Of a stretch of DNA of 56,324 nt, positions 24,689-32,975 are shown piece by piece. A program made the translations under genes and the position numbers. A model generated the notes under the pieces. It had not been told where the DNA came from and did not search any database. It saw nothing but the letters and a program-made list of their open reading frames with translations. This stretch comes from an uncultured Myxococcales bacterium (GTDB lineage Bacteria; Myxococcota_A; Polyangia; Polyangiales; Polyangiaceae): assembly GCA_937949945.1 (NCBI GenBank), contig CALFEQ010000114.1:1-56324 (forward strand). Reading direction: 5' to 3'. Each line of letters begins with the position of its first letter. Position 1 is the first letter of the stretch.

Positions 24689-26023
24689 ATGAGCGAATTT
24701 AGCACACGAACGATCCTCCGGCCCCGGACGGCGCCTGGCGGCGTACGCGTAGCCGTCGTCGCGGGGCCTTCCACGGGTGCGAGCGCTGTGGGTCGCAAGA
24801 TCACGCTCGGCCGCTCTCGTGTCGCCGACGTCCCGATCGACGACTTCACGGTCTCCGAGTTCCACGTCGAGCTCGAGGGCCACGAAGCCGGGATCGAGGT
24901 CCGCGACCTCGATAGCTGGAACGGGACCTACTACGAGGGCGCCCGGATCACGCGTGCAGTGGTCCCTCCAGGAGCCACGCTCGTGTTGGGCGAGTCCGCG
25001 GTGCGCGTCGACGTGGCGACGGAGCCCCAGCCGCGACGGCCCGTGCGCGACTCCTTCGGCGCGCTCATCGGGCGGAGCACGGCGATGCGCGAGCTGTTCG
25101 CGCTGCTCGAGCGTCTCGCCCCCTCCGACCTCGCGGTGTTCGTCGAGGGCCCGACCGGCAGCGGCAAGGAGCTCGTCGCGCGCGCGCTGCACGACTGCAG
25201 TCATCGCGCGAAGGGGCCCTTCGTCGTCCTCGACTGCGCCGCGCTCCCCGCGAGCCTCGCGGAGTCGGTGCTCTTCGGGCACACGCCCGGCGCCTTCACG
25301 GGCGCCGTCGAGCACCGCATGGGCGTCTTCGAGGCGGCGAACGGCGGCACCGTCTTCCTCGACGAGGTCGGCGATCTGCCGCTCGATCTTCAGCCGAAGC
25401 TGCTGCGCGTCCTCGAGCAGCGGCAGGTCACGCGCATCGGCGAGAACCGCCCGCGTCCGGTGTCGGTTCGCGTCGTCTCGGCGACCTGGCGCGATCTCCG
25501 CCGCATGGTCAACCAGGGGACGTTCCGCGACGACCTCTACTTCCGGCTCGCGCAGACGCGCGTGGTCCTGCCGTCGCTCGCCGAGCGCCGAGAGGACATC
25601 GAGCTGCTCGTCGCGGAGTTCCTCCGCCGGCTCCCGCGCGACGCGGCGTGTGCGCGATCGATCTCGCGAGAGGCGCTCGCCGAGCTCGCGAAGCGCGACT
25701 ACCCGGGCAACGTCCGCGAGCTCAAGAACACCGTCGAGCGTGCCGCTTACATGTGCGACGGCCCGGTGATCCGCCCGCAGGATCTCGCGTTCGAGCGCCT
25801 GCTCGAGCGCGGCGGCGGCCGCGAGGAGCCCGCCGACGACGGCGAGCTGCCCGAGTTCAAGGGGGCCAAGCGCACGGCCGTCGACGACTTCGAGCGCCAC
25901 TACCTCGAGCGTCTGATGCACAAGACGAACGGGAACATCGCGATGGCCGCGGCGCTCGCGGGCATCGAGCGCCACTACCTGCGGTCGCTCCTGAAGAAGC
26001 ACGGTCTGCACTCGCGCGAGTGA
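24689..26023 (+). CDS. FHA-domain sigma-54-dependent activator
   Basis: A 444-residue activator. The N-terminal FHA domain (about 20-105) has the phosphothreonine-binding pattern LGRS (40-43), SEFHVEL (56-62) and SWNGTYYEG (76-84). The AAA+ domain carries Walker A EGPTGSGKE (153-161), GAFTGA (201-206), Walker B FLDEVGD (223-229) and YPGNVRELKN. The Fis-type helix-turn-helix at the end reads GNIAMAAALAGIERHYLRSLL. It replaces a receiver domain by FHA, so input should come from Ser/Thr kinases rather than a histidine kinase. The divergent kinase gene next door is the obvious candidate. This class is characteristic of myxobacteria. Confidence 0.92.
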   Translation: MSEFSTRTILRPRTAPGGVRVAVVAGPSTGASAVGRKITLGRSRVADVPIDDFTVSEFHVELEGHEAGIEVRDLDSWNGTYYEGARITRAVVPPGATLVLGESAVRVDVATEPQPRRPVRDSFGALIGRSTAMRELFALLERLAPSDLAVFVEGPTGSGKELVARALHDCSHRAKGPFVVLDCAALPASLAESVLFGHTPGAFTGAVEHRMGVFEAANGGTVFLDEVGDLPLDLQPKLLRVLEQRQVTRIGENRPRPVSVRVVSATWRDLRRMVNQGTFRDDLYFRLAQTRVVLPSLAERREDIELLVAEFLRRLPRDAACARSISREALAELAKRDYPGNVRELKNTVERAAYMCDGPVIRPQDLAFERLLERGGGREEPADDGELPEFKGAKRTAVDDFERHYLERLMHKTNGNIAMAAALAGIERHYLRSLLKKHGLHSRE

Positions 26024-26217
26024 CCGGCGGCATCGCGCGGTTCGTCATCGGACGATCGTGGCGACGCTCGACGCCGGCATCGGCGCCGCAAGACGGCGGC
26101 TTTGCCGCGCATGCGCGACGCGATCCGGCCCAGGCGCGGCGTTTCGCCTCCTGACCCTCGCCGAGGCCCCGCCTTTCTACTAAGTTGGTGCATCGCTTCG
26201 AGAACCCCCAAATTCCC

Positions 26218-28563
26218 ATGTCCGACGCGCCGACCGCAGCTCAGCCCACAGACTTCATCCGCGAGATGATCCGCGCCGACGTGGCCGCGGGGAAGCATGG
26301 CGGAAAGGTCGTCACGCGCTTCCCGCCCGAGCCGAACGGCTACCTCCACATCGGCCACGCGAAGGCCATCTGCATCGACTTCGGCGTCGCGAAGGAGTTC
26401 GGCGGTCGCTGCCACCTCCGCATGGACGACACGAACCCGACGACGGAGAGCATGGAGTACGTCGAGGCGATCAAGCGCGACGTGCGCTGGCTCGGCTTCG
26501 ACTGGGGCGAGCACCTGTACTTCGCGTCCGACTACTTCGAGCGCTTCTACGAGCTCGCCGAGAAGCTCATCATGAAGGGCCGCGCGTACGTCTGCGATCT
26601 GCCCGAGGAGGTGTTCTCGAAGGAGTACCGCGGCACGATCACCGAGCCCGGCAAGGAGAGCCCGTACCGCTCGCGTTCGGTCGAGGAGAACCTCGAGCTG
26701 TTCCGTCAGATGCGGGCGGGCAAGTTCAAGGACGGCGAGAAGGTCCTGCGCGCGAAGATCGACATGGCCTCGCCGAACATGAAGATGCGCGACCCGCCGC
26801 TCATGCGCATCAAGCACGCGCATCACTACCGCACGGGCGACAAGTGGTGCATCTACCCGCTGTACGACTTCGCCCACTGCCTCGAGGACTCGTTCGAGGG
26901 CGTCACGCACTCGCTCTGCACCCTCGAGTTCGAGAGCGCTCGCGAGCTGTACGACTGGGTCATCCAGGCGACGGAGGTCCCGCACGTCCCGAAGCAGACC
27001 GAGTTCGCCCGCCTGAACCTGACGTACACCGTGATGAGCAAGCGCAAGCTGCAGAAGCTCGTCGAGGGCAAGCACGTCAGCGGGTGGGACGATCCACGCA
27101 TGCCGACGCTCGCGGGCCTGCGCCGTCGCGGGTACACGCCGGAGTCCATCCGCGAGCTCATCGCACGCACGGGCGTCGCGAAGAACATCTCCACCGTCGA
27201 CGTCGCGCTGCTCGAGCACATCGTGCGCGAGGATCTCGACCGGCGGTCTCCGCGCGTGATGGCGGTGCTCAGGCCGCTCGAGCTCGTCGTCGAGAGCTGG
27301 CCGGAAGGCGAGATCGAGGAGCTCGACGCGCCGTACTGGCCGGCCGGCACCGAGCCGGGCGAGGACGTGAAGCTGCGCGGCAGCCGCAAGCTGCCGTTCT
27401 CGCGCGTGCTCTACATCGAGCGCGACGACTTCGCCGAACAGCCGCCGAAGGGCTGGAAGCGCCTCGCGCCCGGCCGCAAGGTGCGGCTCCGCCACGGCTA
27501 CGTCGTCACGTGCGCCGGCGTGGAGAAGGACGCGAGCGGCCAGATCGTCCGCGTGCGCGCCACGCACGATCCGGCGACGCGTGGTGGCGCGACGCCCGCC
27601 GGCGAGAAGGTCGACGGCACGATCCACTGGGTCAGCGCCGCGCGCGCCGTCGATGTCGAGGTGCGCCTCTACGACCGGCTCTTCCTCGTCGAGAACCCCG
27701 GCGAGGGCGACAAGGACTTCCTCGAGGAGCTCAACCCGGCGTCGCTCACGGTGCTCACGGCGAAGGCGGAGCCGAGCCTCGCCGCGGCGAAGCCCGGCGA
27801 CCGGTTCCAGCTCGAGCGCACGGGCTTCTTCATCGTCGACGAGGACTCGAAGGACGGCGCGGTGGTGCTCAACCGCACCGTCGCCCTGAAGGACTCGTGG
27901 CAGAAGGTCGTCGCGAAGTCCGAGGGCGCGCCCTCGTCGCGCGACGTCTCCTCGAAGCGGGAGAAGGAGAAGAAAGAGAAGGGCAGGGAGGCCGAGAAGA
28001 AGCCCGAGCCCGCCGCGACGGAGCTCTCGCCGGAGGCCGCGCGCCTCCGCGACGCGCACGGCCTGCCGCCGGAGACGGCGCGCATCCTCGCGCAGGAGCC
28101 CGTCCTGCTCGATCTCTTCTCTGCCGCGCTCGATGCGCCGAACGGCAAGGACCTCGCGAAGCCGATCGCGACGCTCCTCGCGAACGATCTCCTCGGCGAG
28201 ATCCGCGCGCGCAAGCTCGAGAAGGTGCCGTTCGGCGGCGCCGCCGTCGCGGAGCTCGCAGGCCTCGCGAAGGCGGAGACGATCTCGACGGCGCAGACGA
28301 AGATCGTCCTCGCGGAGATGCTCGCGACGGGCAAGGCGCCGAAGGCGATCGTCGACGAGAAGGGCCTCGCGCAGATCGCGAGCGCCGACGCCCTCGCGCC
28401 GATCGTCGAGCAGGTCCTCGCGGAGAACGCCGACGCCGTCGGTCGCTACCGCGCGGGCAACAAGAACGTCTTCGGCGCGCTGGTCGGCATGGTCATGAAG
28501 AAGAGCGGCGGCCGCGCGAACCCGAAGGTCATCAAGGAGCTCCTCGAGAAGAAGCTCGGCTGA
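26218..28563 (+). CDS. glnS: glutaminyl-tRNA synthetase with C-terminal YqeY domain
   Basis: A 781-residue class Ib synthetase that charges tRNA-Gln. The catalytic core starts VVTRFPPEPNGYLHIGHAK (HIGH at 44-47). The KMSKS-type loop is VMSKRKL (Met273). Two anticodon-binding beta-barrels run to about 575. After a Lys/Glu-rich linker (about 580-600), a GatB/YqeY-type helical domain fills about 605-781, with RALVGMVMKKSGGRANPKVIKELLEKKL-like features at its end. GlnRS with a YqeY tail is known from Deinococcus and assists tRNA-Gln binding. ATG at 26218 is preferred over an upstream in-frame start at 26185 because homologues begin just before the HIGH region. The ribosome site is weak. Confidence 0.95.
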   Translation: MSDAPTAAQPTDFIREMIRADVAAGKHGGKVVTRFPPEPNGYLHIGHAKAICIDFGVAKEFGGRCHLRMDDTNPTTESMEYVEAIKRDVRWLGFDWGEHLYFASDYFERFYELAEKLIMKGRAYVCDLPEEVFSKEYRGTITEPGKESPYRSRSVEENLELFRQMRAGKFKDGEKVLRAKIDMASPNMKMRDPPLMRIKHAHHYRTGDKWCIYPLYDFAHCLEDSFEGVTHSLCTLEFESARELYDWVIQATEVPHVPKQTEFARLNLTYTVMSKRKLQKLVEGKHVSGWDDPRMPTLAGLRRRGYTPESIRELIARTGVAKNISTVDVALLEHIVREDLDRRSPRVMAVLRPLELVVESWPEGEIEELDAPYWPAGTEPGEDVKLRGSRKLPFSRVLYIERDDFAEQPPKGWKRLAPGRKVRLRHGYVVTCAGVEKDASGQIVRVRATHDPATRGGATPAGEKVDGTIHWVSAARAVDVEVRLYDRLFLVENPGEGDKDFLEELNPASLTVLTAKAEPSLAAAKPGDRFQLERTGFFIVDEDSKDGAVVLNRTVALKDSWQKVVAKSEGAPSSRDVSSKREKEKKEKGREAEKKPEPAATELSPEAARLRDAHGLPPETARILAQEPVLLDLFSAALDAPNGKDLAKPIATLLANDLLGEIRARKLEKVPFGGAAVAELAGLAKAETISTAQTKIVLAEMLATGKAPKAIVDEKGLAQIASADALAPIVEQVLAENADAVGRYRAGNKNVFGALVGMVMKKSGGRANPKVIKELLEKKLG

Positions 28564-28588
28564 GGCGGACCCGCGAGCTCGTTCGAGC

Positions 28589-28630
28589 TTGACGGGCTTC
28601 GCTTCGTGCAATACATAACCAATCGGTTAT
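28589..28630 (+). promoter_or_regulatory. promoter and ArsR-type operator upstream of arsR-like gene
   Basis: A -35-like TTGACG (28589-28594) is followed after 17 bases by TACATA (28612-28617). The -10 region overlaps a perfect inverted repeat ATAACC-AATC-GGTTAT (28615-28630). This patch is strikingly AT-rich for the genome. It lies 14 bases before the ATG of the ArsR-family gene, the usual layout for autorepression. Confidence 0.6.
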
Positions 28631-28644
28631 ATGAACGAACGGCT

Positions 28645-29001
28645 ATGAACGCTGCCGAACACCTCGATTTGACCTTCGCCGCGCTCGCGGATCCGACGCG
28701 ACGCGCGATCGTGGCGCGCCTCGCTCGAGGCGAGGCCTCGGTCCAAGAGCTGGCCGAGCCGTTCGACTTGAGCCAGCCCGCGATCTCCAAGCACCTCAAG
28801 GTGCTCGAGCGCGCCGGGCTCGTCTCGATCGGTCAGGACGGACAGCGCCGGCCGCGGAGGCTCGAGCCGAAGCGCCTCCAGGAGGCGATGAGCTGGCTCG
28901 AGCGCCACTTCGAGATCTGGGAGCAGAACTACCGCCGCCTCGACGCGTTGCTCGAGGAGATGAAGCGCGAGGCGTCCACGCAGAAGCGCTCGCGCCGATG
29001 A
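28645..29001 (+). CDS. ArsR-family transcriptional repressor
   Basis: A 118-residue winged-helix protein. LTFAALADPTRRAIVARLA is followed by VQELAEPFDLSQPAISKHLKVLERAGLV, the recognition helix, and a wing with GQRRPRRLEPKRL. It lacks the metal-binding ELCVCDL motif of ArsR/SmtB sensors. It belongs instead to the subgroup (SdpR/YczG-like) paired with AHSA1 proteins. ATG at 28645 lies just after a perfect palindrome expected to be its operator. The gene for its AHSA1 partner follows after 23 bases. Confidence 0.9.
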   Translation: MNAAEHLDLTFAALADPTRRAIVARLARGEASVQELAEPFDLSQPAISKHLKVLERAGLVSIGQDGQRRPRRLEPKRLQEAMSWLERHFEIWEQNYRRLDALLEEMKREASTQKRSRR

Positions 29002-29024
29002 ACCCGACACCAAGGAGAAGAACG

Positions 29025-29525
29025 ATGCCGAAGCCGCTCCAAGCCAGCACGCCCAGCGATCGCGAGGTCCGCGTCGTGCGGAGCTTCGATGCGCCACGCC
29101 AGCTCGTCTGGGACGCCTATACGAAGCCGGAGCTCGTCAAGAAGTGGATGCTCGGTCCGCCGGATTGGACGATGTCCGTCTGCGAGATGGACGTGCGCGC
29201 CGGCGGCGCGTTTCGATGGCGCTGGCGGAACACGGTGGACGGCAAGGAGTTCGGCTTCTTCGGCACGTTCAAGGAGGTGGTCGCCCTCTCGCGGATCGTG
29301 CACGAGGAGAACTACGATCCGGGGGACATCGGTGGTCCGATGTCGACCGAGCCGGCGATCATCACCACCACCTTCGAGGAGTCGAACGGCGTCACCACCG
29401 TCACGGTCGACATGCTCTTCCCGTCGAAGGAGGCGCGCGACGGCGCCATGGCCTCCGGCATGACGGACGGAATGGAGATGAGCTACACGCATCTCGATTC
29501 CCTCTGCGCGGCCAAGGCGGCCTGA
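29025..29525 (+). CDS. AHSA1/SRPBCC family protein
   Basis: A 166-residue START-like protein: REVRVVRSFDAPRQLVWDAYTKPELVKKWML is the family N-terminus, then WTMSVCEMDVRAGGAFRW, and a C-terminal helix GMTDGMEMSYTHLDSL. The hydrophobic cavity of this fold binds small lipophilic ligands. An in-frame ATG at 28998 overlaps the repressor stop, but ATG at 29025 has a strong AAGGAGAAGAACG ribosome site and matches the family start, so I use it. Pairing with an ArsR repressor is very common and suggests ligand-responsive control. Confidence 0.88.
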   Translation: MPKPLQASTPSDREVRVVRSFDAPRQLVWDAYTKPELVKKWMLGPPDWTMSVCEMDVRAGGAFRWRWRNTVDGKEFGFFGTFKEVVALSRIVHEENYDPGDIGGPMSTEPAIITTTFEESNGVTTVTVDMLFPSKEARDGAMASGMTDGMEMSYTHLDSLCAAKAA

Positions 29526-29583
29526 ACGCGGCTCGAGGAAGAATGCGCGCGCGACGCTCGGGCCGGGCTGTTACCCTCGTTTC

Positions 29584-30120
29584 GTGACCTATCGCGACGA
29601 GCTCGGCCAGGCCCACGCGCGCATCGCACGGCTCGAACAGGAGCTCCGCGAGGAGCGCGCGAAGCGGATGACTCCTCCTCCGACCGACGAGCGCGCCGTT
29701 CGGTGGGGATGGCGCTTCATCGTCGGTTTCGTGCTGCTCGGCATGGCGACGCCGGTCCTCGTCTTTCTCCTCCGAGATCGGGCGGGGGCGAACGACGACC
29801 CACCGGTGCCCGTCGTGGCCGTCGACACCGTCGTGGGCAACGAGAAGCGCTACGTCGGGACGAAGATCCGCGTGCAGGGCGAGTACGTGCGCGGGTCGGC
29901 GAGCCTACGAAACGAACCGACGTGCGACATGCGCTTCGCGCTCGAGCGGAACGGCCTGCGTATGCCCGTTCGTTACACGAAGTGCACGCCTCCGGAGGGC
30001 TTTCGCGACGTGGGCGGGCTCATGATCGTCGTCCAGGGCGCGCTCGGCGAGGACGGCGTCTTCGTCGCCGGCGACATGCTCGTGCGCATGCCCGACCACC
30101 CGATGCCTTCGATGCCGTGA
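29584..30120 (+). CDS. CcmE-like OB-fold membrane protein lacking the heme His
   Basis: A 178-residue protein. An N-terminal coiled coil (about 1-35) precedes one membrane helix (about 43-63, RFIVGFVLLGMATPVLVFLL). An exported domain of about 105 residues follows. That domain reads like the CcmE OB fold: KIRVQGEYVRGSASLR, RFALERNGLRMPVRYTKCTPPEGFRDVGGLMIVVQGAL, then GVFVAGDMLVRMPDH. CcmE carries heme through a His in an HxxxY motif after that last strand. Here the tail is PDHPMPSMP, so the motif is absent. Two Cys (TCDM and TKC) could pair. The start is GTG at 29584, since no ATG fits. No other ccm genes are nearby. Confidence 0.6.
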   Translation: MTYRDELGQAHARIARLEQELREERAKRMTPPPTDERAVRWGWRFIVGFVLLGMATPVLVFLLRDRAGANDDPPVPVVAVDTVVGNEKRYVGTKIRVQGEYVRGSASLRNEPTCDMRFALERNGLRMPVRYTKCTPPEGFRDVGGLMIVVQGALGEDGVFVAGDMLVRMPDHPMPSMP

Positions 30121-30129
30121 CGGCGGGCG

Positions 30130-31350
30130 TCAGCGACGGATGGTGCCGACGAACCACGTACCCGTGTCGTACCAGCCGTCGCCGTTGCCGCCCCAGCCCA
30201 TCGCGAGGTCGAACAGACCGTCGTCGTATCCCTTCGCGACGGGGTAGTGCATGTTCGCGGCGAAGAGCGAGCCGATGCCGATGATCGCGGGACGGCCGTC
30301 GCAGATCGCCTCGATGGCTCGATCGCGGAGCCCGCGGCTCATCGTCATGAACGTGGAGTGATCGACCTCGACGCGGACGCCCGGGGCGCGCTCGGCGACG
30401 AAGCCCGCCGCGTTGTCCATCGTCCACGGCGCCGTCGCGCCTTGGTCGGTCAGGCAGAAGGTCGACAGCCGTTGGCGCAGCGTCCACGTGAGCTCTCGGA
30501 CGGTCGCGTTCATCCCGTCGGGCGCGACGACGATCGGGCCGAGCGCGTCGTCTCCGCTTCGGAAGAGACCGGCATACGCGGCGTCGGCCGGGCTCTGCGC
30601 GGCGCGCTTGCTCGCCCAGCCGAAGAGCATGGCCCACGCCGTCGGCCCGCAGCCGCTGTGGCAGCCGGTGTCGTTCGGAGCCTGCCCGGGCGGGATCTGC
30701 GTGTAGTTGGGGACCCTGCCCGGGACCGAGCAGCGTCGTCGCGGCTCCGGCTCGTCGTCTTCGTCGGTCGAGCGAGCGAGACTCTCCTCGAGCTCCGCAC
30801 GCGCCGCCGGCAGCTCGTCGATGGCCTGCTCCGCCGTGATGGGCACGAGGCGCGGCGTCGGGCCGGATCGATCGATGCGCGCGATCGAAGGCGTCGACTG
30901 CGCGACGACGCGGCCGCTCGCATCGGTGAGGACGTAGATGGCGGTGTCGAGGCGCAGGGCGCGGCGAGCGGAGGGCGCGGTCTTCGCGAGGCGCGCCACG
31001 GGTCCCTCTCCGCTCGTGCCGAGCTCGACGACGCGCGGAGCGTCTCCCGCGCGGATGATCGCCCAGCCCGGCGAGAGGTCGACCTCCCAGAAGGCGATCG
31101 CGTCGCTGCCCGGCTCGTGGATCGGCGTTCCGCGGACGGGCACGATCGCGACTTCGCGCTTCGCCGGTCCGCGCCGCGTCGCTTCCGCGGCAGCGGCCAT
31201 GATCTCGCGAGGCAGCGGGACCGACGCGATCGGCTCGACGTCGGCGAGCGACGACTCGCTCAGCGCGGGCGTTTCTCCCTCGTCACCCGTCACGCAGGCG
31301 GTGAGGGCGGCGACGGCTCCGATCGCGAGGCATGCACGAATCCGCTTCAT
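30130..31350 (-). CDS. lipoprotein with C39-like cysteine peptidase domain
   Basis: A 406-residue lipoprotein (lipobox LTAC, Cys19). Residues about 30-200 form an N-terminal region with FWEVDLSPGWAIIRAGD, a pro-domain-like part. Then RVPNYTQIPPGQAPNDTGCHSGCGPTAWAMLFGW gives the GCGPTA motif of papain-like (C39/C47-like) peptidases, with the nucleophile in CGPTAWAM. A likely catalytic His lies in ANMHYPVAKGYDD, with an Asp/Asn partner in MGWGGNGDGWY. A secreted protease is the best guess. It ends nine bases before the convergent CcmE-like gene. Confidence 0.65.
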   Translation of the reverse strand: MKRIRACLAIGAVAALTACVTGDEGETPALSESSLADVEPIASVPLPREIMAAAAEATRRGPAKREVAIVPVRGTPIHEPGSDAIAFWEVDLSPGWAIIRAGDAPRVVELGTSGEGPVARLAKTAPSARRALRLDTAIYVLTDASGRVVAQSTPSIARIDRSGPTPRLVPITAEQAIDELPAARAELEESLARSTDEDDEPEPRRRCSVPGRVPNYTQIPPGQAPNDTGCHSGCGPTAWAMLFGWASKRAAQSPADAAYAGLFRSGDDALGPIVVAPDGMNATVRELTWTLRQRLSTFCLTDQGATAPWTMDNAAGFVAERAPGVRVEVDHSTFMTMSRGLRDRAIEAICDGRPAIIGIGSLFAANMHYPVAKGYDDGLFDLAMGWGGNGDGWYDTGTWFVGTIRR

Positions 31351-31522
31351 GGCTCCTCCGGCGGGCGCGCATCGTCGTGCCGCGAGAGAAGCCCACGGAG
31401 TCTCAAAGGCGTAACTTCGACGCGAATGCGTGCGATTTGCCTCACTTGCGCAACTTCCGCTCAACGGCCGCGGCCGATGACCCTCAGCTTTGCGACGTCG
31501 ACGTCGCAGCGAGCGGGGCGGT

Positions 31523-32959
31523 TCAGTCGCTCCGAAGCGGCAGCTCGCTCAGGCGCGAGAGCAGCGGCTCGACGACGGCGTAGAGCGCGGGATACGGCTG
31601 GAGCGCGGCGATGCACGAGGCGATGCGTGCGCTCGCCGACGTGTCGGGATCGTGGCCTGGCGGAGGCAGCGCGCCGTCCGGGGGCAGCATCGTCTCGAGC
31701 CATCCCTTGAGCACGGTCGAGACGACCTCGCGCGCGTTGCACATGCTGAGGGCGCGCGCCGCCGCGCTCGGGTCGGGCGCGATCGCGAAGTACGTGACGA
31801 GGCGGACGACGTCGCGCTCGCGCGCGAACGGGGCGAGCAGCTCGGCGAACACCGCGCTCGCGAACGGATGTGCCGCGACGTTGAGCATCTCCTTGCCGAT
31901 CGCGTCGAGCGCGGCGTCGCCGCCGCGGACGAGGATCGATCGCGCGCGCGGCGCCGTGATGGATCCGCGCTCGAGCGCGGAGGCGAGCGTGATCGCGATG
32001 TCGGCTGCGTCGAGGTCGAGCGGCTGCCACGACGCGGGCGGGATCGGCGGCGCCTCTCGCTGCGAGCGAGGCTCCCTCGTGGCGACGAGCACGGTGGCGC
32101 CGTGCTTGGCGAGGACGGCGGCGACGTCGGCGGCGATCTTGGCGACGGGCAGGCCCGGGTACCGCGTCGATGCCCGCGCGATCGCCGCGGAGAGATCGCG
32201 CTCGGGCACGAGCAGGATCCTCTCGAGCGCAGGCCGATCGATCAGGCACACGCGGCGGTCCGAGACGGGGACCTCGGTGTCGCCGACCGGGTAGAGCGGC
32301 GCGCTCGACGCGAAGACGGTGCGCGGGAGGGCGTCGAGCTTCGGGTAGCCGCCGCTGTCGTGGATGTCCGCATCCATGATCGCGGCGAGCCCGCCGAGCG
32401 CGGAGCAGAACGCGTCGAGCGGCCATGGCGGCGCCGAGCCGCGCTTGGCGAGCTCGAGGCATGCCTCGAAGGAGGCGGCGCGCAGGTCTCCGCTCGTACG
32501 ACCGAGTCGCTCGTCCGCGCGCGCGCATGCGAGGCGTACGGGCTCCTCGAGCGGGAGAGCCTCGGCCGCGCCCTCGGCGGCGGAGGCGTCCGCGTCGGAG
32601 CTCGAGAGGTTCGCGTGCACGAGCGCGGCGATGGCCGCGTCGCTCGCAGCGAGCGGGCCTTCGTCGGAGGCCGCGCGTGCATGCCGGGCGACGGCGCGTT
32701 TGATGCGCTCGAGCGACGCCGGCGCGCCGGCGAGCAGGCGCGCGAGAGCGATGTCCCACGACGCATCCGCGAAGTCGACGCCGCTCGCGCGCTGATCGAG
32801 GTCGACGAGATCGCGCTCGTCACGGTGAAGGCGAATGCGCGCGAGGAGGCGTCCGGTCGGCACGCCCTCCCAGAAGGCGCGCGCCACGCCGAGGTCGACG
32901 ACGGTGAGCTCGACCTCGTCTTCGCCGGTTGCGATGAAAGGCAGATCGTCCTTCGCCAT
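31523..32959 (-). CDS. unknown 478-residue protein, last gene of HARE-Mrr operon
   Basis: A soluble protein with no signal peptide or motif I recognise. It opens with a beta-rich segment (PFIATGEDEVELTVVDLGVARAFWEGVPTGRLLARIRLHRDE). Long Ala/Leu-rich helical stretches follow, then a segment VCLIDRPALERILLVPERDLSAAIARA and HGATVLVATREP that could be a nucleotide-fold core. It starts 16 bases after the upstream gene's stop, so it is co-transcribed with it. Composition and codon bias match the neighbours. Function unknown. Confidence 0.6.
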   Translation of the reverse strand: MAKDDLPFIATGEDEVELTVVDLGVARAFWEGVPTGRLLARIRLHRDERDLVDLDQRASGVDFADASWDIALARLLAGAPASLERIKRAVARHARAASDEGPLAASDAAIAALVHANLSSSDADASAAEGAAEALPLEEPVRLACARADERLGRTSGDLRAASFEACLELAKRGSAPPWPLDAFCSALGGLAAIMDADIHDSGGYPKLDALPRTVFASSAPLYPVGDTEVPVSDRRVCLIDRPALERILLVPERDLSAAIARASTRYPGLPVAKIAADVAAVLAKHGATVLVATREPRSQREAPPIPPASWQPLDLDAADIAITLASALERGSITAPRARSILVRGGDAALDAIGKEMLNVAAHPFASAVFAELLAPFARERDVVRLVTYFAIAPDPSAAARALSMCNAREVVSTVLKGWLETMLPPDGALPPPGHDPDTSASARIASCIAALQPYPALYAVVEPLLSRLSELPLRSD

Positions 32960-32975
32960 CGTCCGCGTGCGCTCG

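Noticed and set aside
26090..26110. Terminator hairpin after the FHA activator gene (GCGGC-TTT-GCCGC)
   Set aside because: Only a 5-bp stem with a three-base loop and no T-tract, so chance is likely in this composition.
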